Shown here: in pieces, positions 15,216 to 21,526 of the stretch
How positions within the stretch are numbered: the first letter of the stretch is position 1
How the letters are laid out: each line of letters begins with the position of its first letter
Source: Pectinatus sp.
GTDB taxonomy: Bacteria; Bacillota; Negativicutes; Selenomonadales; Selenomonadaceae
Length of the DNA stretch: 27,899 bases
Assembly (NCBI GenBank): GCA_020025075.1
Contig: JAHHSR010000016.1
Location: 1 to 27,899 of the forward strand
Reading direction: 5' to 3'
Program-made: the position numbers and the translations under genes
The notes under the pieces: generated by a model
Seen by the model: only the letters and a program-made list of their open reading frames with translations
Told to the model about the DNA's origin: nothing
Database searches by the model: none

Positions 15216-15380
15216 GCTGCTCAAAATACGGCCAAATATCCATGAAAAAATCTCCAAAACCTTAGAAAACAAAACTCACAAACCAGTTTTTTTATAGGCA
15301 AAATATAACTTTATCTGTATACCGTTCATAAACTATTAAACTTTTAATAAAGTCTTTACCATGGACATTTGGCGAGCAGC
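15216..15380 (-). promoter_or_regulatory. Leader RNA of the DUF134 operon with long-range pairing arms
   Basis: In the minus-strand transcript, the 5' arm (15380 to 15360: GCTGCTC then GCCAAATGTCCATG) is complementary to the 3' arm (15244 to 15216: CATGGATATTTGGC, 8 unpaired nt, then GAGCAGC). That makes 14 pairs including one G·U plus 7 pairs, closing a loop of about 115 nt. The 5' arm is preceded by AAAGGAGGG, a strong ribosome-binding sequence followed 11 nt later by a 10-codon frame (ATG at 15369). The 3' arm ends directly at the DUF134 ribosome-binding site (AGCAGGA). Pairing could therefore control DUF134 translation. Its nature is inferred; only the complementarity is seen. Confidence 0.5.
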
Positions 15381-15405
15381 CCTCCTTTAATTTTATCCTT
15401 ATTTT

Positions 15406-15433
15406 CAGGCTTTCACATTTCCTTGAAAGCCTG
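15406..15433 (-). promoter_or_regulatory. Hairpin in the DUF134 operon leader
   Basis: CAGGCTTTCA (15406–15415) and TGAAAGCCTG (15424–15433) form a 10-bp perfect stem with an 8-nt loop. No U-run follows on the minus strand, so it is a structural element, not a terminator. Confidence 0.5.
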
Positions 15434-15461
15434 TTTCAGCTTCTTTTGTCGACAAAGTATC

Positions 15462-15505
15462 TGACATATGTCACTTATATTCTAACACATATCTGACATA
15501 TGTCA
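15462..15505. promoter_or_regulatory. Twin 12-bp palindromic operators around a promoter
   Basis: TGACATATGTCA occurs twice (15462–15473 and 15494–15505), 32 bp centre to centre, three helical turns apart. A minus-strand promoter lies across them: TTGACA (15501–15506, sharing the right palindrome), a 16-bp spacer, and TAGAAT (15479–15484). The left palindrome covers the expected start point. This is a textbook repressor layout for the DUF134–NifX operon. A further palindrome, TTTGTCGACAAA, lies at 15445–15456. The binding protein is unknown. Confidence 0.7.
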
Positions 15506-15521
15506 ATAAAGCCATCTTTAA

Positions 15522-15550
15522 TTGCTGCCTATATATATCTATGGTATAAT
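15522..15550 (+). promoter_or_regulatory. Divergent promoter for the comFB–nth leader
   Basis: TTGCTG (15522–15527) and TATAAT (15545–15550) are 17 bp apart. It reads rightwards, 16 bp from the twin operators, and would start a leader of about 400 nt before comFB. Confidence 0.65.
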
Positions 15551-15557
15551 TTATACA

Positions 15558-15676
15558 ATCAAAGTTTACTTTGACTTATTTAACGCAAGCCGCAAAAAAT
15601 CTTCTGCCTCTTAAGCGTAGATAATGGCGAGTCTGGCAAATTTACGCAAGTAATGAGCCAGCCCATGGCTTTTTTA
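15558..15676 (+). ncRNA. Attenuator-like leader segment or short RNA upstream of comFB
   Basis: After the promoter comes a perfect hairpin TCAAAGT/ACTTTGA (15559–15574), then about 80 nt with a GCGTA/TACGC pairing. Last is a terminator-like hairpin AGCCA/TGGCT (15656–15660/15666–15670) followed by six T. The sequence CTGGC (15633–15637) could pair with GCCAG (15657–15661) and so compete with the terminator stem. That alternative resembles a transcription-attenuating riboswitch, but I do not recognise the class. Confidence 0.4.
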
Positions 15677-15689
15677 TGTTATACTATGC

Positions 15690-15827
15690 TTGACTATCGT
15701 AGCGACTGCGGAAAGTTGCGCTTGCGCAAGAGAATATAAGGCAATTTATTCTTTCGGAATACGGCGCCGTTCTCATTGAGACAAGGAGCTTTCGCCTATA
15801 GAGGCGAAATTAGTTCACTATAATCAA
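15690..15827 (+). ncRNA. Structured RNA element of unknown class in the comFB–nth leader
   Basis: A 138-nt segment can fold into a closed multi-hairpin shape. TTGACTAT (15690–15697) pairs with ATAATCAA (15820–15827) with one mismatch. Inside are GCGAC/GTTGC (15702–15719) or the alternative TTGCGC/GCGCAA (15716–15729). A three-part stem follows at 15730–15774 (GAGAA/TTCTC, GGC/GCC, ATTC/GAAT). The perfect TTTCGCCT/AGGCGAAA hairpin (15790–15809) is extended by GAGC/GTTC. No protein-coding frame of note is present. It matches no riboswitch consensus I know. Confidence 0.45.
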
Positions 15828-15953
15828 TGGTCATAGGCAAAATAACAATTTTGCTCTCATGCTGGTTTTATTGCCGCTCAACAGATACTGTGTCGGCTTT
15901 TCCTCAGCCAAAAGAGTTTTGCTTACCATTGGAAGAGAAAAGGGTGTTCAATA

Positions 15954-16250
15954 ATGGCAATAACCGTTAAAAACTGCTTGGAGCAATTCGTCATTGACCT
16001 ATTGCCTCAGGTTCTATCCTCATATCCTGATGCCTGCAAATGTGACCAGTGCAAAAGTGATATCGTCGCCTGGAGCCTCAACCACCTAAAACCGCACTAC
16101 GTTGGCACAGCAATGGGCGATACGTATATGCGACTAAGCATATACGATAGCAAAAATATGGCTAAAATTATCCAGACAATTGCCGAAGGTGTCGAAATCA
16201 TCTCTGCCCACCCGCATCACATGCGCGAGCAGGATCGGCTAAAAAAATGA
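15954..16250 (+). CDS. ComFB-family (late competence development) protein
   Basis: A 98-residue ComFB-domain protein. It shows the usual pattern: the amphipathic start VKNCLEQFVIDLLPQVLSSY, the C-x-C-x2-C cluster CKCDQC with DIVAWSLNHLKPHYVGT, and a C-terminal helix AKIIQTIAEGVEIISAHP. The cysteines suggest a bound zinc. ComFB-domain proteins have been reported as cyclic dinucleotide receptors in cyanobacteria and elsewhere; whether this one binds such a signal is inference. The start follows AAAAGGG. Its stop overlaps the nth start (ATGA), so the two are translationally coupled. The gene has an unusually long, structured leader. Confidence 0.85.
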   Translation: MAITVKNCLEQFVIDLLPQVLSSYPDACKCDQCKSDIVAWSLNHLKPHYVGTAMGDTYMRLSIYDSKNMAKIIQTIAEGVEIISAHPHHMREQDRLKK

Positions 16251-16882
16251 ATAATAAAATAAGAAACGAAATCATAGCACGCCTTGAAGCTGTTTATCAT
16301 GATGTTAAGCCCGCATTAATATTTTCTAATTCATTCGAGCTTCTCATTGCCGTCATTTTATCCGCTCAGTGTACTGACGAGCGCGTCAATATCACGACAA
16401 GGCGCCTTTTTGCCAAGGCGAAAACGCCTCAGCAAATTCTAAAACTCACCCAGCAGGGCCTTGAGGCAGAAATACGCGATTGCGGCCTATTTCGCAACAA
16501 GGCAAAAAATATCTATGCCAGCTGCAAAATCCTCTGTGAAAAATACGGCGGAAAAGTTCCGTCTGATTTTGAGGCGCTTTTAGAGCTGCCCGGCGTCGGA
16601 CGAAAGACGGCAAATGTCGTCTGCAGCCTCGCTTTTAACCGGCCAGCTATTGCCGTTGACACACACGTTTTTCGCGTTGCCAATCGCCTGCAGCTTGCCG
16701 TTGCTTCAACACCGCTTGCTGTAGAGGAGAAATTGGAAGCTCTCATCCCACGCACTAAATGGTCGCAAGCGCATCACTGGCTCATCTGGCACGGCCGCAA
16801 GCTCTGCAAGGCACGTCGGCCTCTATGCAAAAGCTGTTTCCTCAATGACCTTTGTCCTGCCGCTGAGCTAGAAACCGAATAA
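16247..16882 (+). CDS. nth: Endonuclease III (Nth), DNA glycosylase/AP lyase
   Basis: Nth removes oxidised pyrimidines and cleaves the abasic site. The 211-residue length is normal. The helix-hairpin-helix LPGVGRKTANVV carries the catalytic Lys120, and VDTHVFRV carries the catalytic Asp138. The C-terminal [4Fe-4S] ligands C187-x6-C194-x2-C197-x5-C203 are intact. It overlaps comFB by four bases (ATGA) and ends in a strong terminator, so the operon is comFB–nth only. Confidence 0.97.
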   Translation: MNNKIRNEIIARLEAVYHDVKPALIFSNSFELLIAVILSAQCTDERVNITTRRLFAKAKTPQQILKLTQQGLEAEIRDCGLFRNKAKNIYASCKILCEKYGGKVPSDFEALLELPGVGRKTANVVCSLAFNRPAIAVDTHVFRVANRLQLAVASTPLAVEEKLEALIPRTKWSQAHHWLIWHGRKLCKARRPLCKSCFLNDLCPAAELETE

Positions 16883-16911
16883 AAAACCACCGGCTTAGCC
16901 GGTGGTTTTTC
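16881..16911 (+). terminator. Terminator of comFB–nth
   Basis: ACCACCGGCT and AGCCGGTGGT form a stem of about 10 bp with almost no loop (closing bases probably open), flanked by A- and T-runs, starting at the nth stop codon. Confidence 0.9.
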
Positions 16912-16929
16912 TTTTTCGGGCATAGCCCT

Positions 16930-17235
16930 ACCTTTTTTGGCTGCGCACAAGTGCGCTTTTTATTGGCCTGCCAGCCATGCATTTATTATTTGCTACCCGT
17001 AAACGGGTCTCTTGGGGCAAATAAATATAACTGTCCATTTCTCTATTAACTTTTAATTGTTTGAGATATATCTTTTATTGCCTTCGTATTCTTCCCTACC
17101 ATATCCACATAATACCCTTTGCACCAAAATTCTCTGTTCCTATTTGTGTGTGATAAACTGTTATTAGTGTTATTTTTAGCATTATAGCCTCCCACTAATA
17201 TTATTGCTTTTTATTAGCTGACAGGCTATTAAATA
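16930..17235 (-). mobile_element. Internally deleted IS200-type insertion element
   Basis: A stretch of about 300 bp with both ends of an IS200 element but most of its gene missing. On the left-end side (17184–17229) is a double stem, ATAGCCT/AGGCTAT plus CTAATA/TATTAG, like the IS200 leader hairpin upstream of tnpA. On the right-end side (16938–16977) is TGGCT/AGCCA enclosing GCGCAC/GTGCGC. Between them lies a tnpA remnant. Short size and preserved terminal folds recall a non-autonomous derivative that a full-length copy elsewhere might move. Confidence 0.7.
16986..17182 (-). pseudogene. tnpA: IS200 transposase TnpA remnant (N-terminus fused to C-terminus, frameshifted)
   Basis: After ATG (17182) one base seems lost (ATGCT for ATGGCT). 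The frame then reads AKNNTNNSLSHT, the usual TnpA start (NSLSHTKWNC), and joins directly to NREFWCKGYYVDMVGKNTKAI, the usual C-terminal block (REFWCRGYYVDTVGKN). A frameshift follows, and the end DPFTGSK before TAA (16986–16988) is in another frame. About 80 codons holding the HUH histidines are deleted, while the catalytic-Tyr segment (GYYVD) is retained. It cannot be an active Y1 transposase. Confidence 0.8.
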
Positions 17236-17279
17236 GTTTAGCACATTAGTTTTTTTTACTCACCGCTTAAGCTTTTTTG

Positions 17280-17305
17280 AACCACGCGACTATCGCGTGG
17301 TTTTC
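17280..17305 (+). terminator. Hairpin with T-rich tail
   Basis: AACCACGCG and CGCGTGGTT flank ACTAT and run into TTTTC. No gene ends just before it on the plus strand, so it may belong to DNA displaced by the IS200 remnant, or back up the nth terminator. Confidence 0.5.
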
Positions 17306-17313
17306 TTATATAC

Positions 17314-17348
17314 AAAAAAAGCAGCCTGCTAATAGCAGGCTGCTTTTT
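17314..17348. terminator. Bidirectional terminator after htpX
   Basis: GCAGCCTGCT (17321–17330) and AGCAGGCTGC (17334–17343) form a 10-bp stem with a 3-nt loop, with seven A before and six T after. On the minus strand it follows the htpX stop immediately. Confidence 0.9.
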
Positions 17349-18235
17349 TATACCTTGACAATGCCCATCTGCTGCGCTTGTTCTCTCAAACGAGCGATGC
17401 GCTCTTGTGTCGGCGGATGCGTCGAAAAAAGGCTGGCAAAGGAAAAATTGCTGCCGGAAAAAGGATTGATGATATACATATGTTCTGTTGCCGGCGAAGC
17501 CTGCGGCATAACATCTCGCTGAGCATAGCTCTCGATTTTCTCAAGCGCCTCAGCCAGCGCCAAGGGGTTGCCGCAAACCTCACCGCCACCTTTATCGGCC
17601 GCATACTCGCGCGAGCGAGAAATTGCCATCTGAATAATCGAAGCGGCAAGCGGCGCAATAATAGCCGTAGCCAAAAGCTCTATGAGTCCGCCGCCATGGC
17701 CTTCTTCTTCCTCGTCATTTCTGCCAGCCCCAAAAATGGCCGCCCACTGCGCCATATTCGCCAGCATCGAAATAGCGGCGGCAAAAGTTGCTGCAATCGA
17801 ACCGATGAGTATATCGCGGTTTTTTACATGCGTCAATTCATGTCCCAAGACGCCGCCCAGCTCTTCATAGTTGAGCACTTCCATAATCCCCGTCGTAACC
17901 GCTACCGCCGCATGGGAGGGGTTGCGTCCCGTGGCAAAGGCATTAGGAACATCCGTATCGATAATGCAAACGCGCGGCATCGGCAAATTGGCATTTGCGG
18001 CAAGCTTTGAAACAAGTCCATAAAGGTGCGGCGCATCCTCTTCGCTCACCTCATGCGCACCAGACATTTTCAAGACTATCGAATCGCTAAACCAATACGA
18101 AAAAAAATTCATTCCCAAAGCGACAATGAACATCAAAAGTGCGCCATGATGGCCGCCGACGATACCGCCCACTGCAACCAAAAGCCCCATCAAAAGAGCC
18201 ATGAGCATCGTTGTACGAAGCATATTCATAATCAT
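17348..18235 (-). CDS. htpX: Membrane zinc metalloprotease HtpX
   Basis: HtpX is an inner-membrane M48 protease that degrades damaged membrane proteins. The 295-residue sequence has two N-terminal membrane segments (about 7–27 and 31–50) and the zinc motif HELTH (132–136). Further membrane segments lie around 145–170 and 185–205, and SREYAAD supplies the third ligand Glu210. It ends with the STHPPTQERIARL motif of the family. The ATG at 18235 has a weak ribosome-binding site; ATG at 18229 is an alternative. It lies 115 nt downstream of terC with no terminator between them that I can see, so it may be read from the manganese-controlled promoter. Confidence 0.95.
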   Translation of the reverse strand: MIMNMLRTTMLMALLMGLLVAVGGIVGGHHGALLMFIVALGMNFFSYWFSDSIVLKMSGAHEVSEEDAPHLYGLVSKLAANANLPMPRVCIIDTDVPNAFATGRNPSHAAVAVTTGIMEVLNYEELGGVLGHELTHVKNRDILIGSIAATFAAAISMLANMAQWAAIFGAGRNDEEEEGHGGGLIELLATAIIAPLAASIIQMAISRSREYAADKGGGEVCGNPLALAEALEKIESYAQRDVMPQASPATEHMYIINPFSGSNFSFASLFSTHPPTQERIARLREQAQQMGIVKV

Positions 18236-18269
18236 ACGCTGCCAATGCGACAGTCATTCCCGTCACATT

Positions 18270-18329
18270 GCAGGAGCTGCAACATTCCCACCTTTCTGCA
18301 AAACAATGGCCAAATCGGAATGCTCCTGC
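18270..18329 (-). promoter_or_regulatory. Two-part hairpin between terC and htpX
   Basis: GCAGGAGC (18270–18277) pairs with GCTCCTGC (18322–18329), and inside it ATTCC (18284–18288) pairs with GGAAT (18317–18321), leaving a 6-nt bulge. No T-run follows, so it is not an obvious terminator. It sits about 35 nt before the htpX start and may be a processing site or a translational control element. Confidence 0.45.
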
Positions 18330-18350
18330 CCTTCTTCCGCTGCCTGTTAT

Positions 18351-19043
18351 TTATTTTTTGCTATTCGCTGCTGCCAACTTTTTTCGACAGATACCACAGA
18401 CGATAACGCCTACGACAAAAATAATTTCCACATAAATGTGTATTCCCTGAAAAAAGCTGCTCATCGCATGGTCACCAGTGACCATCTTAGCTGCCGTATA
18501 GGCTAAAATAGCCGAACCAACATAAATGACAACAGGAAATTTTTCCATAATCGTCATCAAAAGCTGCGCGCCTCCCAAGACAATCGGTATGCTTAAAAGC
18601 AGGCCGCAGATAATAAGGCTCCACTTTTCATCAGGCACAGTATGGGCAAGGCTTGCCATCGAGAGGATATTATCCATGCTCATGATAAAATCGGCGACCA
18701 TAATCGTCTTTACGGCTGCAAAAAGTGTCGGCGGAGCAGCAATTTTCTTCTCACCATCATCAGTATCGAGCAGCTTGACGGCAATATACAAAAGAAGCAG
18801 GCCGCCGATAAACTGAAGATAAGGAAAGGACAAGAGCTCAACGGCAAAAAACGTGAAGATGACCCTGATAAAAATAGCTCCCGCACAGCCGATAACCATG
18901 CCCTTTGAGCGTTCTTGGGGCGGCAAATTCTTACAAGCCAGAGCAATAGCGATAGCATTATCACCGCTCATGAGTAAATCGATGACCAAGATACCACCCA
19001 AGGCTGCAAACCAGGCAGCCGAAAACAATCCTTCCAAAACCAA
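18351..19043 (-). CDS. TerC-family membrane protein, probable manganese exporter
   Basis: A seven-helix membrane protein of the TerC/YjbE branch, about 230 residues. Both acidic motifs needed for metal passage are present: LVIDLLMSGDNAIAIALAC (Asp22, Asp28) and VADFIMSMDNILSMA in the second half. A TerC protein behind a yybP-ykoY riboswitch is the classic arrangement for manganese export. The start is TTG at 19043 or, with better spacing from AGGAGA, TTG at 19037. The substrate is inferred from the riboswitch and family. It is the first gene of the terC–htpX unit. Confidence 0.92.
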   Translation of the reverse strand: MVLEGLFSAAWFAALGGILVIDLLMSGDNAIAIALACKNLPPQERSKGMVIGCAGAIFIRVIFTFFAVELLSFPYLQFIGGLLLLYIAVKLLDTDDGEKKIAAPPTLFAAVKTIMVADFIMSMDNILSMASLAHTVPDEKWSLIICGLLLSIPIVLGGAQLLMTIMEKFPVVIYVGSAILAYTAAKMVTGDHAMSSFFQGIHIYVEIIFVVGVIVCGICRKKLAAANSKK

Positions 19044-19058
19044 TCTCTCCTAAACCTT

Positions 19059-19102
19059 AAAAAAATGACCTTGTCCCGCAGAAAAATCCACAGAACAAGG
19101 TC
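19059..19102 (-). terminator. Terminator of the manganese riboswitch expression platform
   Basis: On the minus strand GACCTTGTTC and GGACAAGGTC form a 10-bp stem (one G·U) followed by seven T after one A. Its 5' arm overlaps the 3' strand of the aptamer (AGACCTT), so metal binding to the aptamer can decide whether it forms. Confidence 0.85.
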
Positions 19103-19195
19103 TTGCTTACATCGTAAAATGCCGGCTGCACCGGGGCCTCATGCCCGTATTGACGATTGACAGCCGCACAGCTACTCCCCTCGTCTTTTGACGCC
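19098..19195 (-). ncRNA. yybP-ykoY manganese riboswitch
   Basis: On the minus strand the segment reads GAGGGGAGTAGC, a GCGGCTGTC stem, CGTCAATACGGGCAT, CCCCGGTGCAGCCGG, then GATGTAAGCAAGACCTT. These are the conserved blocks of the Mn2+-sensing yybP-ykoY aptamer, including the GGGGAGTAG and TACG loops that dock on the metal. In this class Mn2+ binding stabilises the aptamer, prevents the downstream terminator and turns on the exporter. Confidence 0.92.
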
Positions 19196-19239
19196 CAAAA
19201 GCGCCACAAAGCTCTCGAAAGTTTGTTATTACACTAAAT

Positions 19240-19268
19240 AATATACCATAAATCAAGCCTAGCAGCAA
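19240..19268 (-). promoter_or_regulatory. Promoter of the riboswitch–terC–htpX unit
   Basis: On the minus strand TTGCTG (19263–19268) and TATATT (19240–19245) are 17 bp apart. The -35 lies at the secF stop, so terC is uncoupled from the sec operon. Confidence 0.55.
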
Positions 19269-19271
19269 GGT

Positions 19272-20225
19272 TTATTTTTTGGCCTTCGCTGCAAGGGCAG
19301 CTTCTTGCTCGGCTTGGCGCTTTCTTTCGCGCTTTTTCTGGCTGTATTCAGTAAAGGTTATCCAAAGCGGTGTCGCCGTGAATATAGAAGAATATGAGCC
19401 AAAGGCAAAGCCGATGATGAGCGCAAAGGCAAAATTCTTCGTCGTATCGCCACCAAAGACATAAAGCGCAATCGTCGTGACCAAAACGGTGCTCACGGTG
19501 TAAATAGAACGCGTCAAAGTCTGGTAGATACTGCGATTAGCAAGTTCTTCGATATCGCCGCCGCGGCGAAAATGCAGCTTCAGATTTTCCCTGATGCGGT
19601 CGAAAATGACAATGGTATCATTGACGGAAAAGCCGACAATGGTCAAAATTGCCGCAATGAAGGAGGAATCAATCTGGCGATGCGTAAGCGAGAAGATACT
19701 CAAGACGACGAGCGTATCATGCACTAAAGCCAAGATAGCTGCAAGGCCAAACTTGAATTCAAAGCGGTATGAAACATAAACAATGATAAGCACCCACGAA
19801 AGAATTGTTGCCCAAATCGCATTCATGACAAGCTCTTTACCGATTGTCGCACCGACTTTTTCTTCGCGCAGCACCTTATATGCACCGAGCTTTTCCTTTA
19901 GCCCCTGCATAATCTTTTGGCGTTCCTGCTGCGGCAAATCCTTTGTCCTAATCATGACATTTTTAGCTTCGACTGCGCTGCTACTAACGCCGGAAAGCTG
20001 TATCTGGCTATCGCCCAAATCATAAGAATCCATAACGGAGCGCACATTATTGATATTCACCTTTTGTTCAAACTGCAAATCAATAATCGTGCCACCCGTA
20101 AAGTCAATACCCAAATTAAAGCCGCGCGTCACCATGCAGATAAGACCTGCAATGATAATTAAAAGCGAGAAGCTATACCATATCTTGCGATGCCCGACTA
20201 TATCAAATCTCTTCTTTTCCATCAT
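19272..20225 (-). CDS. secF: Protein translocase subunit SecF
   Basis: SecF works with SecD and YajC at the SecYEG channel, using the proton gradient to pull secreted proteins outward. The 317-residue protein has six membrane segments, the periplasmic-domain start LGIDFTGGTIIDLQF, and the conserved TM4 region VGFSVNDTIVIFDRIREN. A basic, alanine-rich cytoplasmic tail (KKRERKRQAEQEAALAAKAKK in part) ends it. Its ATG overlaps the secD stop (ATGA). Confidence 0.96.
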   Translation of the reverse strand: MMEKKRFDIVGHRKIWYSFSLLIIIAGLICMVTRGFNLGIDFTGGTIIDLQFEQKVNINNVRSVMDSYDLGDSQIQLSGVSSSAVEAKNVMIRTKDLPQQERQKIMQGLKEKLGAYKVLREEKVGATIGKELVMNAIWATILSWVLIIVYVSYRFEFKFGLAAILALVHDTLVVLSIFSLTHRQIDSSFIAAILTIVGFSVNDTIVIFDRIRENLKLHFRRGGDIEELANRSIYQTLTRSIYTVSTVLVTTIALYVFGGDTTKNFAFALIIGFAFGSYSSIFTATPLWITFTEYSQKKRERKRQAEQEAALAAKAKK

Positions 20226-21481
20226 TTTACCGCCTTTCCATCACCAGAGGCATTGTCGCTGGTGAAAAAGCTCAAGGAAGCGCCAAAAAAGCGCGGATTG
20301 TGAATGATGTTGGCATCGATGAGCCATCTTAGCATATACTGCGTCATCGTTATGGCCGTGAACATACTCAGGACAACGCCAAGGCCAAGCGTAATGGCAA
20401 AGCCGCGAATGGGGCCCGTGCCGAAGAAGAAGAGCACAACAGCAGCAATGATTGTCGTCAGATTAGAGTCAAAAATCGTGATAAAGGCCCGTTTAAAGCC
20501 CGAATTCATCGCTGAGCGCAAAGTCTTGCCCAGCCGTATTTCTTCCTTAAAATGCTCAAAAATAAGGACGTTGGCATCGACAGCCATACCGACGGAGAGA
20601 ATAATCCCCGCAATGCCCGGCAAAGTCAAAGTCGCATCGAGCATTTTCAAGGCAAAAAGCAAAATCATGACATAGGCCATGAGGCTTATATCGGCAATGA
20701 AGCCGGAAACGCGATAGAAAAGGAGCATAAATAAGACGACCGCACTCACGCCGATAATGAAGGCGCGCTCACTTTTAGCCTTGGAATCTTGACCTAAGGT
20801 CGGGCCAACCGTGCGTACTTCTATTACCTGTACCTTGACGGGAAGAGCACCGGAACGAAGCAAAAGCGCCAGATTATGTGCTTCTTCCAAGGTACGGCTA
20901 CCCGTAATAACGGCCTTGCCGCCCGTAATCGGTTCGTTGACGACAGGCGATGTCAGGACCTTGCCATCCAAAAGAATAGAAATATGGCGGCCGACATTTT
21001 CCTCGGTCAATTCGGCAAATTTTTTGGCGCCAGCACTCGTAAATTCGAGCTCGACAAGATTTTGCCCTTGCTGGTTGGTCTCTTCACGAGCATTTTTTAA
21101 ATCCTTACCCGTCAGGACAACCTTGCCATCTTCATCTTTAAATTCCAATAGTGCCGTTTTGCCCAAAATATCAATGGCCTTATCCGGGTTCTTGACACCG
21201 GGCAATTCAATAATAATGCGGTCCTTGCCCTCACGCTGAATGATGGGCTCCGTAAGGCCCATGCCGTTGACGCGGTTTTCCATAATCTTTTGGACGCGAT
21301 TCATCGCATCGTCATTTACTTTGGCATTGGGTGTGCTCACGCCCTCTAGGACGACATGCGTGCCGCCCTGCAAATCAAGCCCCTGCCGTATCGAAAAGGC
21401 AAGAGGTTTTATGAACAGCACAAAAACCACAATGACCCCGATAACCGTGGCAGCGAGTTTCCACAAACTTCCCCGCTTCAA
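20222..21481 (-). CDS. secD: Protein translocase subunit SecD
   Basis: SecD forms the larger part of the SecDF translocation motor. The TTG start at 21481 follows GGAGGGATA. At 419 residues it has a short P1 domain, as is usual in Firmicutes. Visible marks are GLDLQGGTHVVLEG after TM1, FKDEDGKVVLTGKDLKNA, LRSGALPVKVQVIEVRTVGPTLGQD, and the TM4 motif VGMAVDANVLIFEHFKEE with its proton-carrying Asp. It lies 45 nt after the cyclo-ligase gene and overlaps secF. Confidence 0.96.
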   Translation of the reverse strand: MKRGSLWKLAATVIGVIVVFVLFIKPLAFSIRQGLDLQGGTHVVLEGVSTPNAKVNDDAMNRVQKIMENRVNGMGLTEPIIQREGKDRIIIELPGVKNPDKAIDILGKTALLEFKDEDGKVVLTGKDLKNAREETNQQGQNLVELEFTSAGAKKFAELTEENVGRHISILLDGKVLTSPVVNEPITGGKAVITGSRTLEEAHNLALLLRSGALPVKVQVIEVRTVGPTLGQDSKAKSERAFIIGVSAVVLFMLLFYRVSGFIADISLMAYVMILLFALKMLDATLTLPGIAGIILSVGMAVDANVLIFEHFKEEIRLGKTLRSAMNSGFKRAFITIFDSNLTTIIAAVVLFFFGTGPIRGFAITLGLGVVLSMFTAITMTQYMLRWLIDANIIHNPRFFGASLSFFTSDNASGDGKAVK

Positions 21482-21526
21482 AAATATCCCTCCAATTATA
21501 TTGCTATCTATGTTAGTGCAGCAAAG

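Noticed and set aside
15827..15970. A 47-codon plus-strand frame (ATG 15827) with a hydrophobic N-terminus, overlapping the comFB start.
   Set aside because: No ribosome-binding site precedes it and it overlaps the closing stem of the structured leader and the comFB start; likely chance.
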